Assembly (NCBI GenBank): GCA_028289305.1
Contig: JANQQO010000257.1
Coordinates: forward strand, 1 to 8,974
Reading direction: 5' to 3'
DNA length: 8,974 nt
Source: Rickettsiales bacterium
GTDB taxonomy: Bacteria > Pseudomonadota > Alphaproteobacteria > Rickettsiales > JANQQO01
Each line of letters starts with the position of its first letter. The stretch's first letter is position 1. Under the pieces are notes generated by a model that saw only the letters and a list, made by a program, of their open reading frames with translations, made no database searches and was not told where the DNA came from. Shown one piece after another: positions 1 to 6,536 of the stretch. Both the position numbers and the translations under genes were made by a program.

Positions 1-875
1 ACAACGTCTTGCTCGTCACCCTCTGCCTCACCGTTTTGCTCGGCACCACCTATCCCATTTTCCTCGAAGTCTTTACCGAAAAGCGCGTCTCGGTCGGCAC
101 GCCCTATTTTAACTACACCTTCAACCCCATCGCGATCTTCCTACTCCTCATTGCCGCAATCGGCCCCGCGTTACAGTGGAAAAAAGATGCGCTCCCACGC
201 ATCTGGCCACAGGCGCGCATGCCCATCCTCGTCTTTGTCTTCTTCGCCATCATCACCTGGCAATTCCAAGACATGCGCATTACGCTCTCCACCTTCGCCC
301 TTCCCATGGCCGCAGCCTTGCTCTGGATTACGCTCGCACCATTATGCAGCCGTATCCAGCTCTTCACCGTTCCGCTGTATAAAAGCTGGCGAAAGCTACA
401 TGCCCTGCCGCGCCACTTCTTGGCGATGACGGTTGCGCATGCCGGCCTTGCCTTATTAGCCCTTGCAATTACCATCGTCGTCACCTGGCCACGCACTATC
501 GAGCGCAGCGCCACGCTTAATGAAACCATAGAGGTGGGTGGTTATAGCCTCACCTTTAACACCGCCCGTTTCACCACCGGTAAAAACTATATCTCTCAGC
601 GCGGTGAGTTCTTCTTAAAGCGCGGTACCACCACTCTCCCAACGCTTTATCCAGAAACGCGCGCCTTCCCTGTTGAAGGCACCTCCACTACTGAGGCGGC
701 CATTCATACCAGCTGGCGTGATGATCTCTACCTCGTCATTGGCCAGCGCACTGGCGAGGAGCAATATGCCATTAAGCTCTTCTTAAAACCCGCCATGCCT
801 TGGGTGTGGATTGGTACATTACTGCTCACCTTCGGGCTCTTCCTCGCCACAGTTGCTGCCTTTAGGAAACGCTGA
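1..875 (+). CDS. ccmF: Cytochrome c heme lyase subunit CcmF, C-terminal part (5' truncated by the window)
   Basis: This is the carboxy-terminal portion, about 290 residues, of CcmF, the integral inner-membrane heme lyase that takes heme from holo-CcmE and joins it to apocytochrome c in System I maturation. The reading frame is open from base 3 to the left edge, so the true start lies outside; family members usually run to about 640-660 residues. Visible are several hydrophobic helices, the family-like stretch around bases 36-115 (G-T-x-Y-P followed by V-G-x-P-Y-F-N), and a helix with A-H-A-G-L-A at about 432-449. The histidine of that helix (codon 438-440) probably corresponds to the E. coli CcmF H491 transmembrane heme ligand; that match is inferred from memory of the family. 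A soluble, periplasm-like segment covers roughly bases 490-780, then one last helix and a basic tail (F-R-K-R). The stop overlaps the ccmG start by one base (TGATG), which indicates translational coupling. The tryptophan-rich heme-binding region would lie upstream, outside the window. Confidence 0.95.
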   Translation, partial: NVLLVTLCLTVLLGTTYPIFLEVFTEKRVSVGTPYFNYTFNPIAIFLLLIAAIGPALQWKKDALPRIWPQARMPILVFVFFAIITWQFQDMRITLSTFALPMAAALLWITLAPLCSRIQLFTVPLYKSWRKLHALPRHFLAMTVAHAGLALLALAITIVVTWPRTIERSATLNETIEVGGYSLTFNTARFTTGKNYISQRGEFFLKRGTTTLPTLYPETRAFPVEGTSTTEAAIHTSWRDDLYLVIGQRTGEEQYAIKLFLKPAMPWVWIGTLLLTFGLFLATVAAFRKR

Positions 876-1396
876 TGCGCATCCTTGCCCTTCTTCCTTT
901 ATGTCTCTTTATCGCACTCGTCATCATTCTTGGTGTGCGCCTGCTTACCACGCCGCCTCCGCCCTCTGCCACCTCGCCAATGCGGGGCAAGCCGCTGCCC
1001 TCCTTTGCACTCCCCTCGCTCATGGAAGAAAATGCACTCCTGACGTCTCAAGCGCTGCCGAAAAACAGCGCCTATCTCGTTAATTTCTTTGCCTCTTGGT
1101 GTGTTCCCTGCCAAGCAGAACATCCCTTGCTCATGCAGCTTAAAGAGCAGGGCGTTGTGATCTATGGTATTAACTGGAAGGATGACCAAAAAGCCGCCCG
1201 TGCATGGCTCGCACGCCTAAAAAACCCGTATCGCGCCATAGGAGTTGATCAAAGCGGCCGCACGGCCATTGCTTTTGGGCTCACCGGCGCGCCAGAAACC
1301 TTCCTGATTGGCGCAGATGGCACGATCCACTACCATCACCTCGGTCCACTCACTGAAGAAGTCATCACCCATCATATCCAGCCGTTATTGCCATGA
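875..1396 (+). CDS. ccmG: Thiol:disulfide oxidoreductase CcmG/DsbE (thioredoxin-fold, cytochrome c maturation)
   Basis: A 173-residue membrane-anchored periplasmic thioredoxin-like protein. CcmG keeps the heme-binding CxxCH cysteines of apocytochrome c reduced, directly or through CcmH, drawing electrons from DsbD/CcdA. Residues 1-24 form one hydrophobic anchor, followed by a proline-rich linker (27-30). The redox motif W-C-V-P-C is at residues 75-79 (C76, C79). The cis-proline region, G-L-T-G-A-P-E-T at 135-142, matches the G-V-x-G-x-P-E-T signature that separates CcmG from general thioredoxins. Length is normal for the family (about 170-190). The ATG at 875 overlaps the ccmF stop, and the gene overlaps ccmH by four bases (ATGA, 1393-1396), so all three are probably translated from one message. 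An acidic residue of the CcmG active-site groove is present just after the motif (E82). Confidence 0.95.
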   Translation: MRILALLPLCLFIALVIILGVRLLTTPPPPSATSPMRGKPLPSFALPSLMEENALLTSQALPKNSAYLVNFFASWCVPCQAEHPLLMQLKEQGVVIYGINWKDDQKAARAWLARLKNPYRAIGVDQSGRTAIAFGLTGAPETFLIGADGTIHYHHLGPLTEEVITHHIQPLLP

Positions 1397-1779
1397 AGAT
1401 TCTCCTCCTCCTCACGCTGTTACTTACCCCATTCACCGTGCAGGCGACCTTCACGCTTGATGAGCCACTCGCCGACCCTGCCGAAGAAGTGCGTGCGCAA
1501 GAATTGTTCAAAGCCATGCGCTGTGTGGTCTGCACCAGCCAAGCGCTCTCTGAATCCAATGCTGATCTCGCCCGTGATATTCGCCATCTCACCCGCGAGC
1601 AAATCCAGCACGGCAAGAGCGATGCAGAAATCATTACCTATCTCACTACCCGCTATGGTGAGGAAATCCTCCTTAAGCCACCGCTTGCCCCAAGCACCTA
1701 CCTCCTCTGGCTGCTGCCCTTCCTCATCCTCATCACAGGCCTTGCCTTCACACTCGCTCTCACGCGAATGAGGAAATAA
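1393..1779 (+). CDS. ccmH: Cytochrome c-type biogenesis protein CcmH (CcmH/CycL/NrfF family)
   Basis: A 128-residue CcmH of the short form, without a fused CcmI/TPR region. It is thought to hold apocytochrome c thiols by mixed disulfide near CcmF and to be reduced by CcmG. An N-terminal signal peptide or anchor (residues 1-18, ending near V-Q-A-T) is followed by the helical periplasmic domain. The redox motif is M-R-C-V-V-C at 42-47 (C44, C47); the family usually has L-R-C-x-x-C. After it come the conserved S-N-A-D-L-A run (54-59) and the R-Y-G-E-E-I-L-L-K-P-P motif (77-87). One membrane helix lies at about 102-124 with a short basic tail (R-M-R-K), the standard topology. The start lies inside ccmG (4-base overlap). 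No ccmI follows: the next gene is convergent, so this is the 3' end of the operon as seen here. Confidence 0.95.
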   Translation: MKILLLLTLLLTPFTVQATFTLDEPLADPAEEVRAQELFKAMRCVVCTSQALSESNADLARDIRHLTREQIQHGKSDAEIITYLTTRYGEEILLKPPLAPSTYLLWLLPFLILITGLAFTLALTRMRK

Positions 1780-1805
1780 GCAGATCTTTTTTTTATTAAC
1801 TTTAA

Positions 1806-1911
1806 GTCATTCCCGCGTAGGCGGGAATCTCTCTTGCGGTCTAAATTTATGGAGAAGGAGATCCCCGCCTCTCGCCGCGCTAGCGCTGGCGCAGCGGGAC
1901 ACGGGGATGAC
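1806..1911. repeat. Bipartite palindromic intergenic repeat (REP/BIME-like)
   Basis: Two palindromic units sit in the convergent gap between ccmH and murU. The left unit has a perfect 8-bp inverted repeat, ATTCCCGC (1809-1816) and GCGGGAAT (1821-1828), with a 4-base loop. The right unit (about 1857-1911) has ATCCCCG (1861-1867) and CGGGGAT (1902-1908) enclosing GC-rich dyads, including the self-complementary GCGCTAGCGC (1877-1886). The two units are also inverted relative to each other. The outer ends GTCATTCCCGCG (1806-1817) and CACGGGGATGAC (1900-1911) pair at 10 of 12 positions; the inner arms GCGGGAATCTCT (1821-1832) and GGAGATCCCCGC (1857-1868) also pair at 10 of 12. Sequences of the type GTCATTCCCGCG-N-AGGCGGGAATC are familiar as dispersed repeats in many proteobacterial genomes. 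No T-run follows the arms on either strand, so a simple terminator is not the best reading. Only one copy lies in this window, so dispersal is inferred. Confidence 0.7.
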
Positions 1912-1919
1912 AAAGTCAC

Positions 1920-1940
1920 CCAACACTCAACACCCAACAC
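1920..1940. repeat. 7-bp tandem repeat (three units) containing the murU stop codon
   Basis: Read on the minus strand from 1940 down, the sequence is GTGTTGG, GTGTTGA, GTGTTGG, followed by a partial unit GTG: three tandem 7-bp units differing only in the last base. The second unit (1933-1927) carries the variant A that creates the TGA stop of murU (1929-1927), so the last residues of that protein are encoded by the repeat. The tract ends nine bases from the palindromic repeat at 1806-1911. Because the unit is 7 bp, any change in copy number would change the reading frame at the end of the gene. Confidence 0.75.
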
Positions 1941-2664
1941 CCACCCCGGCCAAAAACACCTCCGCCTCGGCTACGCCCTCCGGTGTGCCAATATGCAACC
2001 AGGCGGCATCATGCACTAACCCGTGCATATGCGCTAATTTTCCGCCCTCCGTGATCTGTTCTGCATAAACATCGCTCAGAGAAAACGGGGTAATATCTCT
2101 ATTTCTCAATAGAATAGGGTCAAATAGCTGCACCCCGGTGAACACATAAGGATATTCCGTCACCCCCGGTTTGCGCCATAACTCCCCCTCCATACAGTCA
2201 AAATCCCCTGCTCCTTCATAACCTATTGCTTTTTCTACCTCTTTTATCAATAAAAGCGCCCGCATATCCGCACTCCACGCCTCTGCCAAGCGCGCTAACA
2301 CCGGCATATCGTCCTCCAGCCACACAATATCCCCATTAATCACAAAAAATGGCACTTCCCCCAGCAGCGGCAGCGCTTTTAGCAGCCCACCACCGGTGTT
2401 GAGTAGCTCCTCCTCATGCGATATTGTGATCTCCAGCCCCACATACGCCTCTAAATACGCATGCAGCTGCTCCGCTTTATAGTGCGTATTGACCACCACG
2501 CGCTCTATGCCCGCCGTCGCTAATTTTTCTAGCGTATAGGCGATAATTGGCTTTCCACAGAGTTCAATTAGCGGTTTTGGGGTGGTATCGGTCAGTGGAC
2601 GCATACGCGTGCCAAGCCCCGCTGCAAACACAATCGCGCTCTTCGGCATGGCTGCGTCAGGCAT
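1927..2664 (-). CDS. murU: N-acetylmuramate alpha-1-phosphate uridylyltransferase MurU (NTP-transferase family)
   Basis: A 245-residue sugar-1-phosphate nucleotidyltransferase. Taken with amgK next to it, the likely reaction is UTP + MurNAc alpha-1-phosphate to UDP-MurNAc + PPi, the last step of the peptidoglycan recycling route that bypasses MurA and de novo synthesis (and so lowers fosfomycin sensitivity in Pseudomonas). The nucleotide-binding signature A-A-G-L-G-T-R-M-R-P-L-T is at residues 14-25, followed by T-P-K-P-L (28-32), L-N-T-G-G-G-L (88-94), the metal-binding N-G-D (110-112) and a C-terminal H-I-G-T-P (224-228). The ATG at 2664 overlaps the amgK stop by 8 bases; a second in-frame ATG at 2649 (residue 6) lies after the stop and would also suit the family, where the signature sits very near the N-terminus. 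Neither has a strong Shine-Dalgarno. The C-terminus V-G-V-G-C comes from a 7-bp tandem repeat. A generic mannose- or glucose-1-phosphate transferase is the alternative, but the amgK neighbour argues for MurU. Confidence 0.85.
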   Translation of the reverse strand: MPDAAMPKSAIVFAAGLGTRMRPLTDTTPKPLIELCGKPIIAYTLEKLATAGIERVVVNTHYKAEQLHAYLEAYVGLEITISHEEELLNTGGGLLKALPLLGEVPFFVINGDIVWLEDDMPVLARLAEAWSADMRALLLIKEVEKAIGYEGAGDFDCMEGELWRKPGVTEYPYVFTGVQLFDPILLRNRDITPFSLSDVYAEQITEGGKLAHMHGLVHDAAWLHIGTPEGVAEAEVFLAGVGVGC

Positions 2665-3703
2665 GCGCTTCTGGAGCTAATTCTGGCACCTGGTGCCGCA
2701 CTTCTTGTGGCACCGCCTCATCCAGCCAGCGCTTTATTTCTGTCAGGGCAGGGTGCGCCAAATCCTCCTCCAAATACCTCCATACTCGCGGCATGTGGCG
2801 TAAATAGCGGGGCTTACCATCACGCAGGGCAAATCGCGTAAAATAGCCCAAAATTTTGCAATTCCGCTGCGCTCCCAGCAATGCATATTCGGTCATAAAT
2901 TGCGCACGATCTATTTCCGGTTGCTGCGCGAAATACCGCTCTAACATCGCTTCGGTCAGCGCGCTATCCACATCCACCCGTGCATCCTGCAATAGCGAGA
3001 CCACGTCATAAGCGGGCGATCCTAGCGCTGCATCCTGAAAATCCAGCATACCAATTTTTTGTATCCCCTCGCGCTCTGGCAGCCACATTAAATTATCAAC
3101 ATGATAATCCAGATATACAAACCGTTCTGGCAGCGTATGCGTCTGCTCCAGCACTGCCTGCCATAGCTGCCTATACTCCTCGGGTACCGCCTGTGGCGCA
3201 GTTTTTTTCTGAATAAACGGCACATACCACTCTGCCAGCGCATTCACCTCTGCCATAAGCCGTGCGTTATCATAATGTCCAATAGTTTCCGGCGCCGGCG
3301 CGTTTTGCAGCGCCGCAATCGCATCAATAGCCAGCGTATAAAGTGCTTCCCGCTCTGGAACGGGCTCTTCCACCTCGCCGCGTAAGATCTTGGTGATGCA
3401 CACATCGCCAAAATCCTCCAGCAGCAAGAATCCATGCTCTACATTTTCTGCAATAACCTGCGGTACGCTAAACCCCTGTTCTGCTAAGAAAACTGCCACT
3501 TGCACAAATGGCCGTACATCCTCTTGCGGCGGAGGTGCATCCATCAAAATAGCTGTCTTATCGCCCTCTTGCAGCCGACTATATTGCCGGAACGAGGCAT
3601 CTCCCGCCAGGCGTGTCACTAGCGCTTCCCCCCAGCCAGCATCGGCTAGGAATTCCTGTAACACATCTTCTCGAGGTAAGGCGAGTGGGCTTGCCTGCAC
3701 CAT
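2657..3703 (-). CDS. amgK: N-acetylmuramate/N-acetylglucosamine anomeric kinase AmgK (aminoglycoside-phosphotransferase fold)
   Basis: A 348-residue kinase of the APH/choline kinase fold. AmgK phosphorylates MurNAc (and GlcNAc) at the anomeric hydroxyl with ATP, giving the alpha-1-phosphate that MurU uses. Family features seen are G-D-A-S-F-R-Q-Y at 34-41 (nucleotide-binding region), L-L-L-E-D-F-G at 93-99 (hinge), the catalytic loop L-D-Y-H-V-D-N-L at 198-205 with the presumed base D199 and metal ligand N204, and the metal-binding D-F-Q-D at 221-224 followed by P-A-Y-D-V-V-S-L-L-Q-D-A-R (230-242), characteristic of this subfamily. The ATG at 3703 is preceded by AGGA (3713-3710) at 6-base spacing, the clearest Shine-Dalgarno in this operon, and lies 12 bases after the tsaE stop. 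Its 3' end overlaps murU. It is often annotated simply as a phosphotransferase; specificity here is inferred from family motifs and the murU partner. Confidence 0.85.
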   Translation of the reverse strand: MVQASPLALPREDVLQEFLADAGWGEALVTRLAGDASFRQYSRLQEGDKTAILMDAPPPQEDVRPFVQVAVFLAEQGFSVPQVIAENVEHGFLLLEDFGDVCITKILRGEVEEPVPEREALYTLAIDAIAALQNAPAPETIGHYDNARLMAEVNALAEWYVPFIQKKTAPQAVPEEYRQLWQAVLEQTHTLPERFVYLDYHVDNLMWLPEREGIQKIGMLDFQDAALGSPAYDVVSLLQDARVDVDSALTEAMLERYFAQQPEIDRAQFMTEYALLGAQRNCKILGYFTRFALRDGKPRYLRHMPRVWRYLEEDLAHPALTEIKRWLDEAVPQEVRHQVPELAPEAHA

Positions 3704-3715
3704 ATCACATCCTAA

Positions 3716-4174
3716 TCATTTAATAGCGTTGTTGAGCACGTCATCCCATCGAGGCGAGCCAGATAGCATTGCTACCCTCTCATTTTCACGCTCTCCATAG
3801 GTTAACTCTAGCATAAGTGTGTCTTTAGGCAAGTATTCTTGGGCAATTTCCGGCCATTCCACCAGGCAGACGCTTTCTTCTAGCGCGTCTTCCAGCCCAA
3901 TCTCGCGGAGTTCTTCTTTTGTTTCAATGCGATACAGGTCAAAATGCTGTATTGAGAACTCTGTCGTATCATAATGCTGCACCAGGGTAAAGGTCGGGCT
4001 CGGCACGATTTCTTCTTCCTTAAAAAACGCCTGAATAAACCCACGCGCGAACGTGGTCTTGCCCGCGCCCAAAGGCCCTATAAGCGCAATCACATCCCCT
4101 GGTTTCACGTGTGCAGCAAGCATTTTTGCCAATACAGCAGTGGCTTCGGCCCCTTCCAACTCTATCTTATGCAT
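3716..4174 (-). CDS. tsaE: tRNA t6A biosynthesis ATPase TsaE
   Basis: A 152-residue P-loop ATPase. TsaE binds the TsaB-TsaD complex and drives the turnover needed to make N6-threonylcarbamoyladenosine at position 37 of ANN-decoding tRNAs; it acts in the cytoplasm. The Walker A motif G-P-L-G-A-G-K-T-T is at 33-41, with P-S-P-T-F (58-62), H-F-D-L-Y-R (77-82) and the conserved E-W-P-E (106-109), all diagnostic of the family. Length is normal (about 150-160). I chose the ATG at 4174 because it puts the Walker motif at the usual distance from the N-terminus and overlaps the divL stop by just 8 bases; a GTG at 4213 in the same frame would add 13 non-conserved residues. The Shine-Dalgarno is weak, so translation is probably coupled to divL. 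Confidence 0.95.
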   Translation of the reverse strand: MHKIELEGAEATAVLAKMLAAHVKPGDVIALIGPLGAGKTTFARGFIQAFFKEEEIVPSPTFTLVQHYDTTEFSIQHFDLYRIETKEELREIGLEDALEESVCLVEWPEIAQEYLPKDTLMLELTYGERENERVAMLSGSPRWDDVLNNAIK

Positions 4175-6536
4175 CAGCAGCGGCCGCTTTCTTGCTCTGT
4201 TTGAGTAACTCACGGTTGTGTCGTGGCAGGCGGCAGGTCACCACCGTGCCTTTTTTTATCTCTGATTCCAGCGAAATCATCCCACCATGCAGCTCCACAA
4301 AACTCTTCACCACAGGTAGCGCTAGTGCGGTATGTGGCGCATCACTGCCACCTTCCTCGCGTTTATAGAATTTCTCAAACACGTGTGGCTGCTCAATCGC
4401 AGGAATTCCCGGTCCGTTATCTTTCACCGTAATAATCACGTGCTCTTTACCATCCGCCTTCACTTTCAGCGCAATCTTGCCCTTGGTCTTCGAAAAGCGA
4501 ATCGCATTATTCACCAGGTTGCTCACCACCTGCGTAATTCGCTTTTTATCGCCGAGCAGCGTGCCTATCGTTTTCGAGCAGGTAAATTTAAACCCAAGAT
4601 TCTGCTCCTCCGCGCGCCCCTCTAATATCGGCGCGATCATCTCCAGCGCCTCATAGAGGTCAAACTCTTCCACATCCAGGGTCATATACCCCGCATCAAT
4701 CGAGGCGATGTCTAAGATATCGTTAATCAACGCATTCAGCTGCATAGAGGCATCCAAAATCCCTTCAATATACTCCTCCTGCTTCTCATTCATCTCGCCG
4801 AAATAGCTTTTCTGCAGAATTTCTGCGAATCCACGAATCGAGGTTAGCGGTGAGCGCAATTCATACGATACATTAGACAAAAAGCCGCTTTTTAACGTAT
4901 CCGCCTCCGCCAGCGCTTCTTTCTCCGCGCGTAGCGAGCGCTCCACCAAATACGAATCGGTGATATCCAAATAGGTCATCAACATCGCCCCATCGGGCAG
5001 AGGGATGCAGCTCCAATTGATAATAGACCCGTCACTGCGCTCTAATTTTTGCATATGTGGCTCTCTTTTTGTTACATGTGCAGCAATTTCTGCTTTAAAT
5101 GCCTCCCAATCGTCGCCATAATCGTATAAAAGCCGTGTTTCTTCTATTATTTCGGTTATATGTGGATTCTCGTCTAAAAATGTGGGAGAAATGCCCCATA
5201 TATGGGCGTAAACGGGGTTATATAACTCTATTTTTCCATCCTCTGCAAACACTGCCACCCCTTCATATAGGTGATCAATCGTTGCCCGCTTCACTGCAAT
5301 CAGCGTATTATATTTCCGCTCCAGCGTAATATGCTCAGTCATATCTTCATACGTAATCAACAACCCGCCTAGCGCGTACGGAATCACAATTGCTCGCACC
5401 ACCCGCCCATTCGGCAGGTACATAAACTCTTCGTGCGCATCAATCAGATTAGTAAACAGCGCCAACTGGTTTTTCTTATATGCACCAAAATCCACCTGTT
5501 CTGGGAGTAAGCGCATCTCGCGCAGCCGGTCTAACACCTCGCCGTAAGAAGGCTTTCCTTCCAACCACGCCTCCTCCAGCTCCCACATCTGTATGAACGC
5601 ATTGTTAAAAAATCGCACGCATTTATCCGCGCTATAAATCACGACAGCATTGCCAGAGCTTTCTAATAAGTTCGCCTGCGCCGCCATATGCTCGCGTAAA
5701 TCCCGTTCCGTTTTTTCTTGTTCAGAAATATCGCGGGCAAACCCATAGGTGCCATTCCCATCCTCCATCGGGATTTCAGCAAAATGGTATAACCGCCGCT
5801 CACCCTTCACTACAATATGGTGCCGTGCCGTTTGCTCCTGCTTTTCTTCTACAGCACGCGAAGCTAAAGCCTGTGATTTTATATGTAACTCTGGAATGCG
5901 CCCATTCTCAGCATTCTCCTCTTTATCTATCAGTTCCAGATAATTACGATTGCAATAGAGTATGTTCTGCTGTGCATCTCGCAGCCAAATAGGGGCAGGG
6001 GAGGCATTGAGTAGCCGTAAAAACCCTTCCATTTTGTCATTTGCCGCCCCAATCGCATCCTGCAAATCACAAATCTGCTGTTCTTGTGGGCTAATATCAT
6101 TAAACCATAACAACACCCCGCTCAGCGTTTCCCCAGTCTCACCCAAGCGCACGCCATGGCACAGCACCCGCTTATTACCTCCATCTAGGCGTATATCCGC
6201 AGAAAATGTCTTCTCTCCATCATCCAGCGCTGCTAGCCCCGCCTCAAATCTCGGCACATCTTCTTCGCGCAATAATTCTGTGAGTTGCCGCAAACCATAT
6301 GTCTTTTCTTCTGTATCAAACAGGGCATTAAACGCCGTGGATTGCTTTACTATCTTGCTCTTCGTTTCCACGTAATAATACGGCAGGTGCTCCAGTAATG
6401 GCGCAAAATGCGCAGTTGCTGACTGCGCATGTTTCAGACGTGCATATTTAATTCCCAGTAGCAAACACACCACCGATGCGATGAGTGAAAATCCAAGAAA
6501 AAAAAGAAACAAAATATGTGCAGAAAAGGGCTGCAT
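4167..6536 (-). CDS. divL: DivL-like tyrosine pseudo-histidine kinase (one TM, four PAS, HisKA with Tyr, degenerate HATPase)
   Basis: A 789-residue membrane-anchored sensor-kinase-like protein, close in size and plan to Caulobacter DivL (about 769). One membrane helix (about 8-29) is followed by roughly four PAS domains (near 45-150, 170-275, 285-402, 412-528). The second ends F-A-R-D-I-S, the third T-Y-E-D-M-T and the fourth T-Y-L-D-I-T, as PAS domains do. A dimerization/phosphoacceptor helix pair lies at 545-612 and an ATPase domain at 655-772. The acceptor motif reads V-S-Y-E-L-R-S-P-L, with Y558 (codon 4865-4863) where histidine normally stands, the hallmark of DivL. In the ATPase domain the N box (N-L-V-N-N-A, 673-678), G1 box (D-N-G-P-G, 706-710) and F box (F720) are kept, but the G2 glycines are missing (about 733-741). 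No receiver domain is present. In Caulobacter, DivL binds DivK~P and controls CckA, and hence CtrA; that role is inferred here. The start has an AAGG Shine-Dalgarno upstream. It lies directly upstream of tsaE, consistent with the alphaproteobacterial arrangement. Confidence 0.85.
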   Translation of the reverse strand: MQPFSAHILFLFFLGFSLIASVVCLLLGIKYARLKHAQSATAHFAPLLEHLPYYYVETKSKIVKQSTAFNALFDTEEKTYGLRQLTELLREEDVPRFEAGLAALDDGEKTFSADIRLDGGNKRVLCHGVRLGETGETLSGVLLWFNDISPQEQQICDLQDAIGAANDKMEGFLRLLNASPAPIWLRDAQQNILYCNRNYLELIDKEENAENGRIPELHIKSQALASRAVEEKQEQTARHHIVVKGERRLYHFAEIPMEDGNGTYGFARDISEQEKTERDLREHMAAQANLLESSGNAVVIYSADKCVRFFNNAFIQMWELEEAWLEGKPSYGEVLDRLREMRLLPEQVDFGAYKKNQLALFTNLIDAHEEFMYLPNGRVVRAIVIPYALGGLLITYEDMTEHITLERKYNTLIAVKRATIDHLYEGVAVFAEDGKIELYNPVYAHIWGISPTFLDENPHITEIIEETRLLYDYGDDWEAFKAEIAAHVTKREPHMQKLERSDGSIINWSCIPLPDGAMLMTYLDITDSYLVERSLRAEKEALAEADTLKSGFLSNVSYELRSPLTSIRGFAEILQKSYFGEMNEKQEEYIEGILDASMQLNALINDILDIASIDAGYMTLDVEEFDLYEALEMIAPILEGRAEEQNLGFKFTCSKTIGTLLGDKKRITQVVSNLVNNAIRFSKTKGKIALKVKADGKEHVIITVKDNGPGIPAIEQPHVFEKFYKREEGGSDAPHTALALPVVKSFVELHGGMISLESEIKKGTVVTCRLPRHNRELLKQSKKAAAADA

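Noticed and set aside
9..11. Apparent start of the first gene at a TTG codon
   Set aside because: The frame is open to the left edge and the residues before it continue the CcmF sequence; this is an internal leucine, not a start.
1787..1794. Run of eight T after ccmH, as an intrinsic terminator
   Set aside because: No stable GC hairpin lies directly upstream; the only short dyad (TCGC/GCGA within ccmH) is about 20 bases away. The palindrome at 1809-1828 lies after the T-run, not before it.
1834..2019. 61-codon plus-strand open frame
   Set aside because: It is built from the palindromic repeat and the antisense of the murU 3' end, with low-complexity composition and no family resemblance.
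4175..4213. Alternative GTG start of tsaE at 4213
   Set aside because: It adds 13 non-conserved residues and a long overlap with divL; the ATG at 4174 fits the family N-terminus.
4300..4365. Sequencing frameshift as the cause of the missing G2 glycines in divL
   Set aside because: The codons were checked through the segment; the flanking conserved motifs on both sides are in the same frame with no stop, so two compensating errors would be needed.
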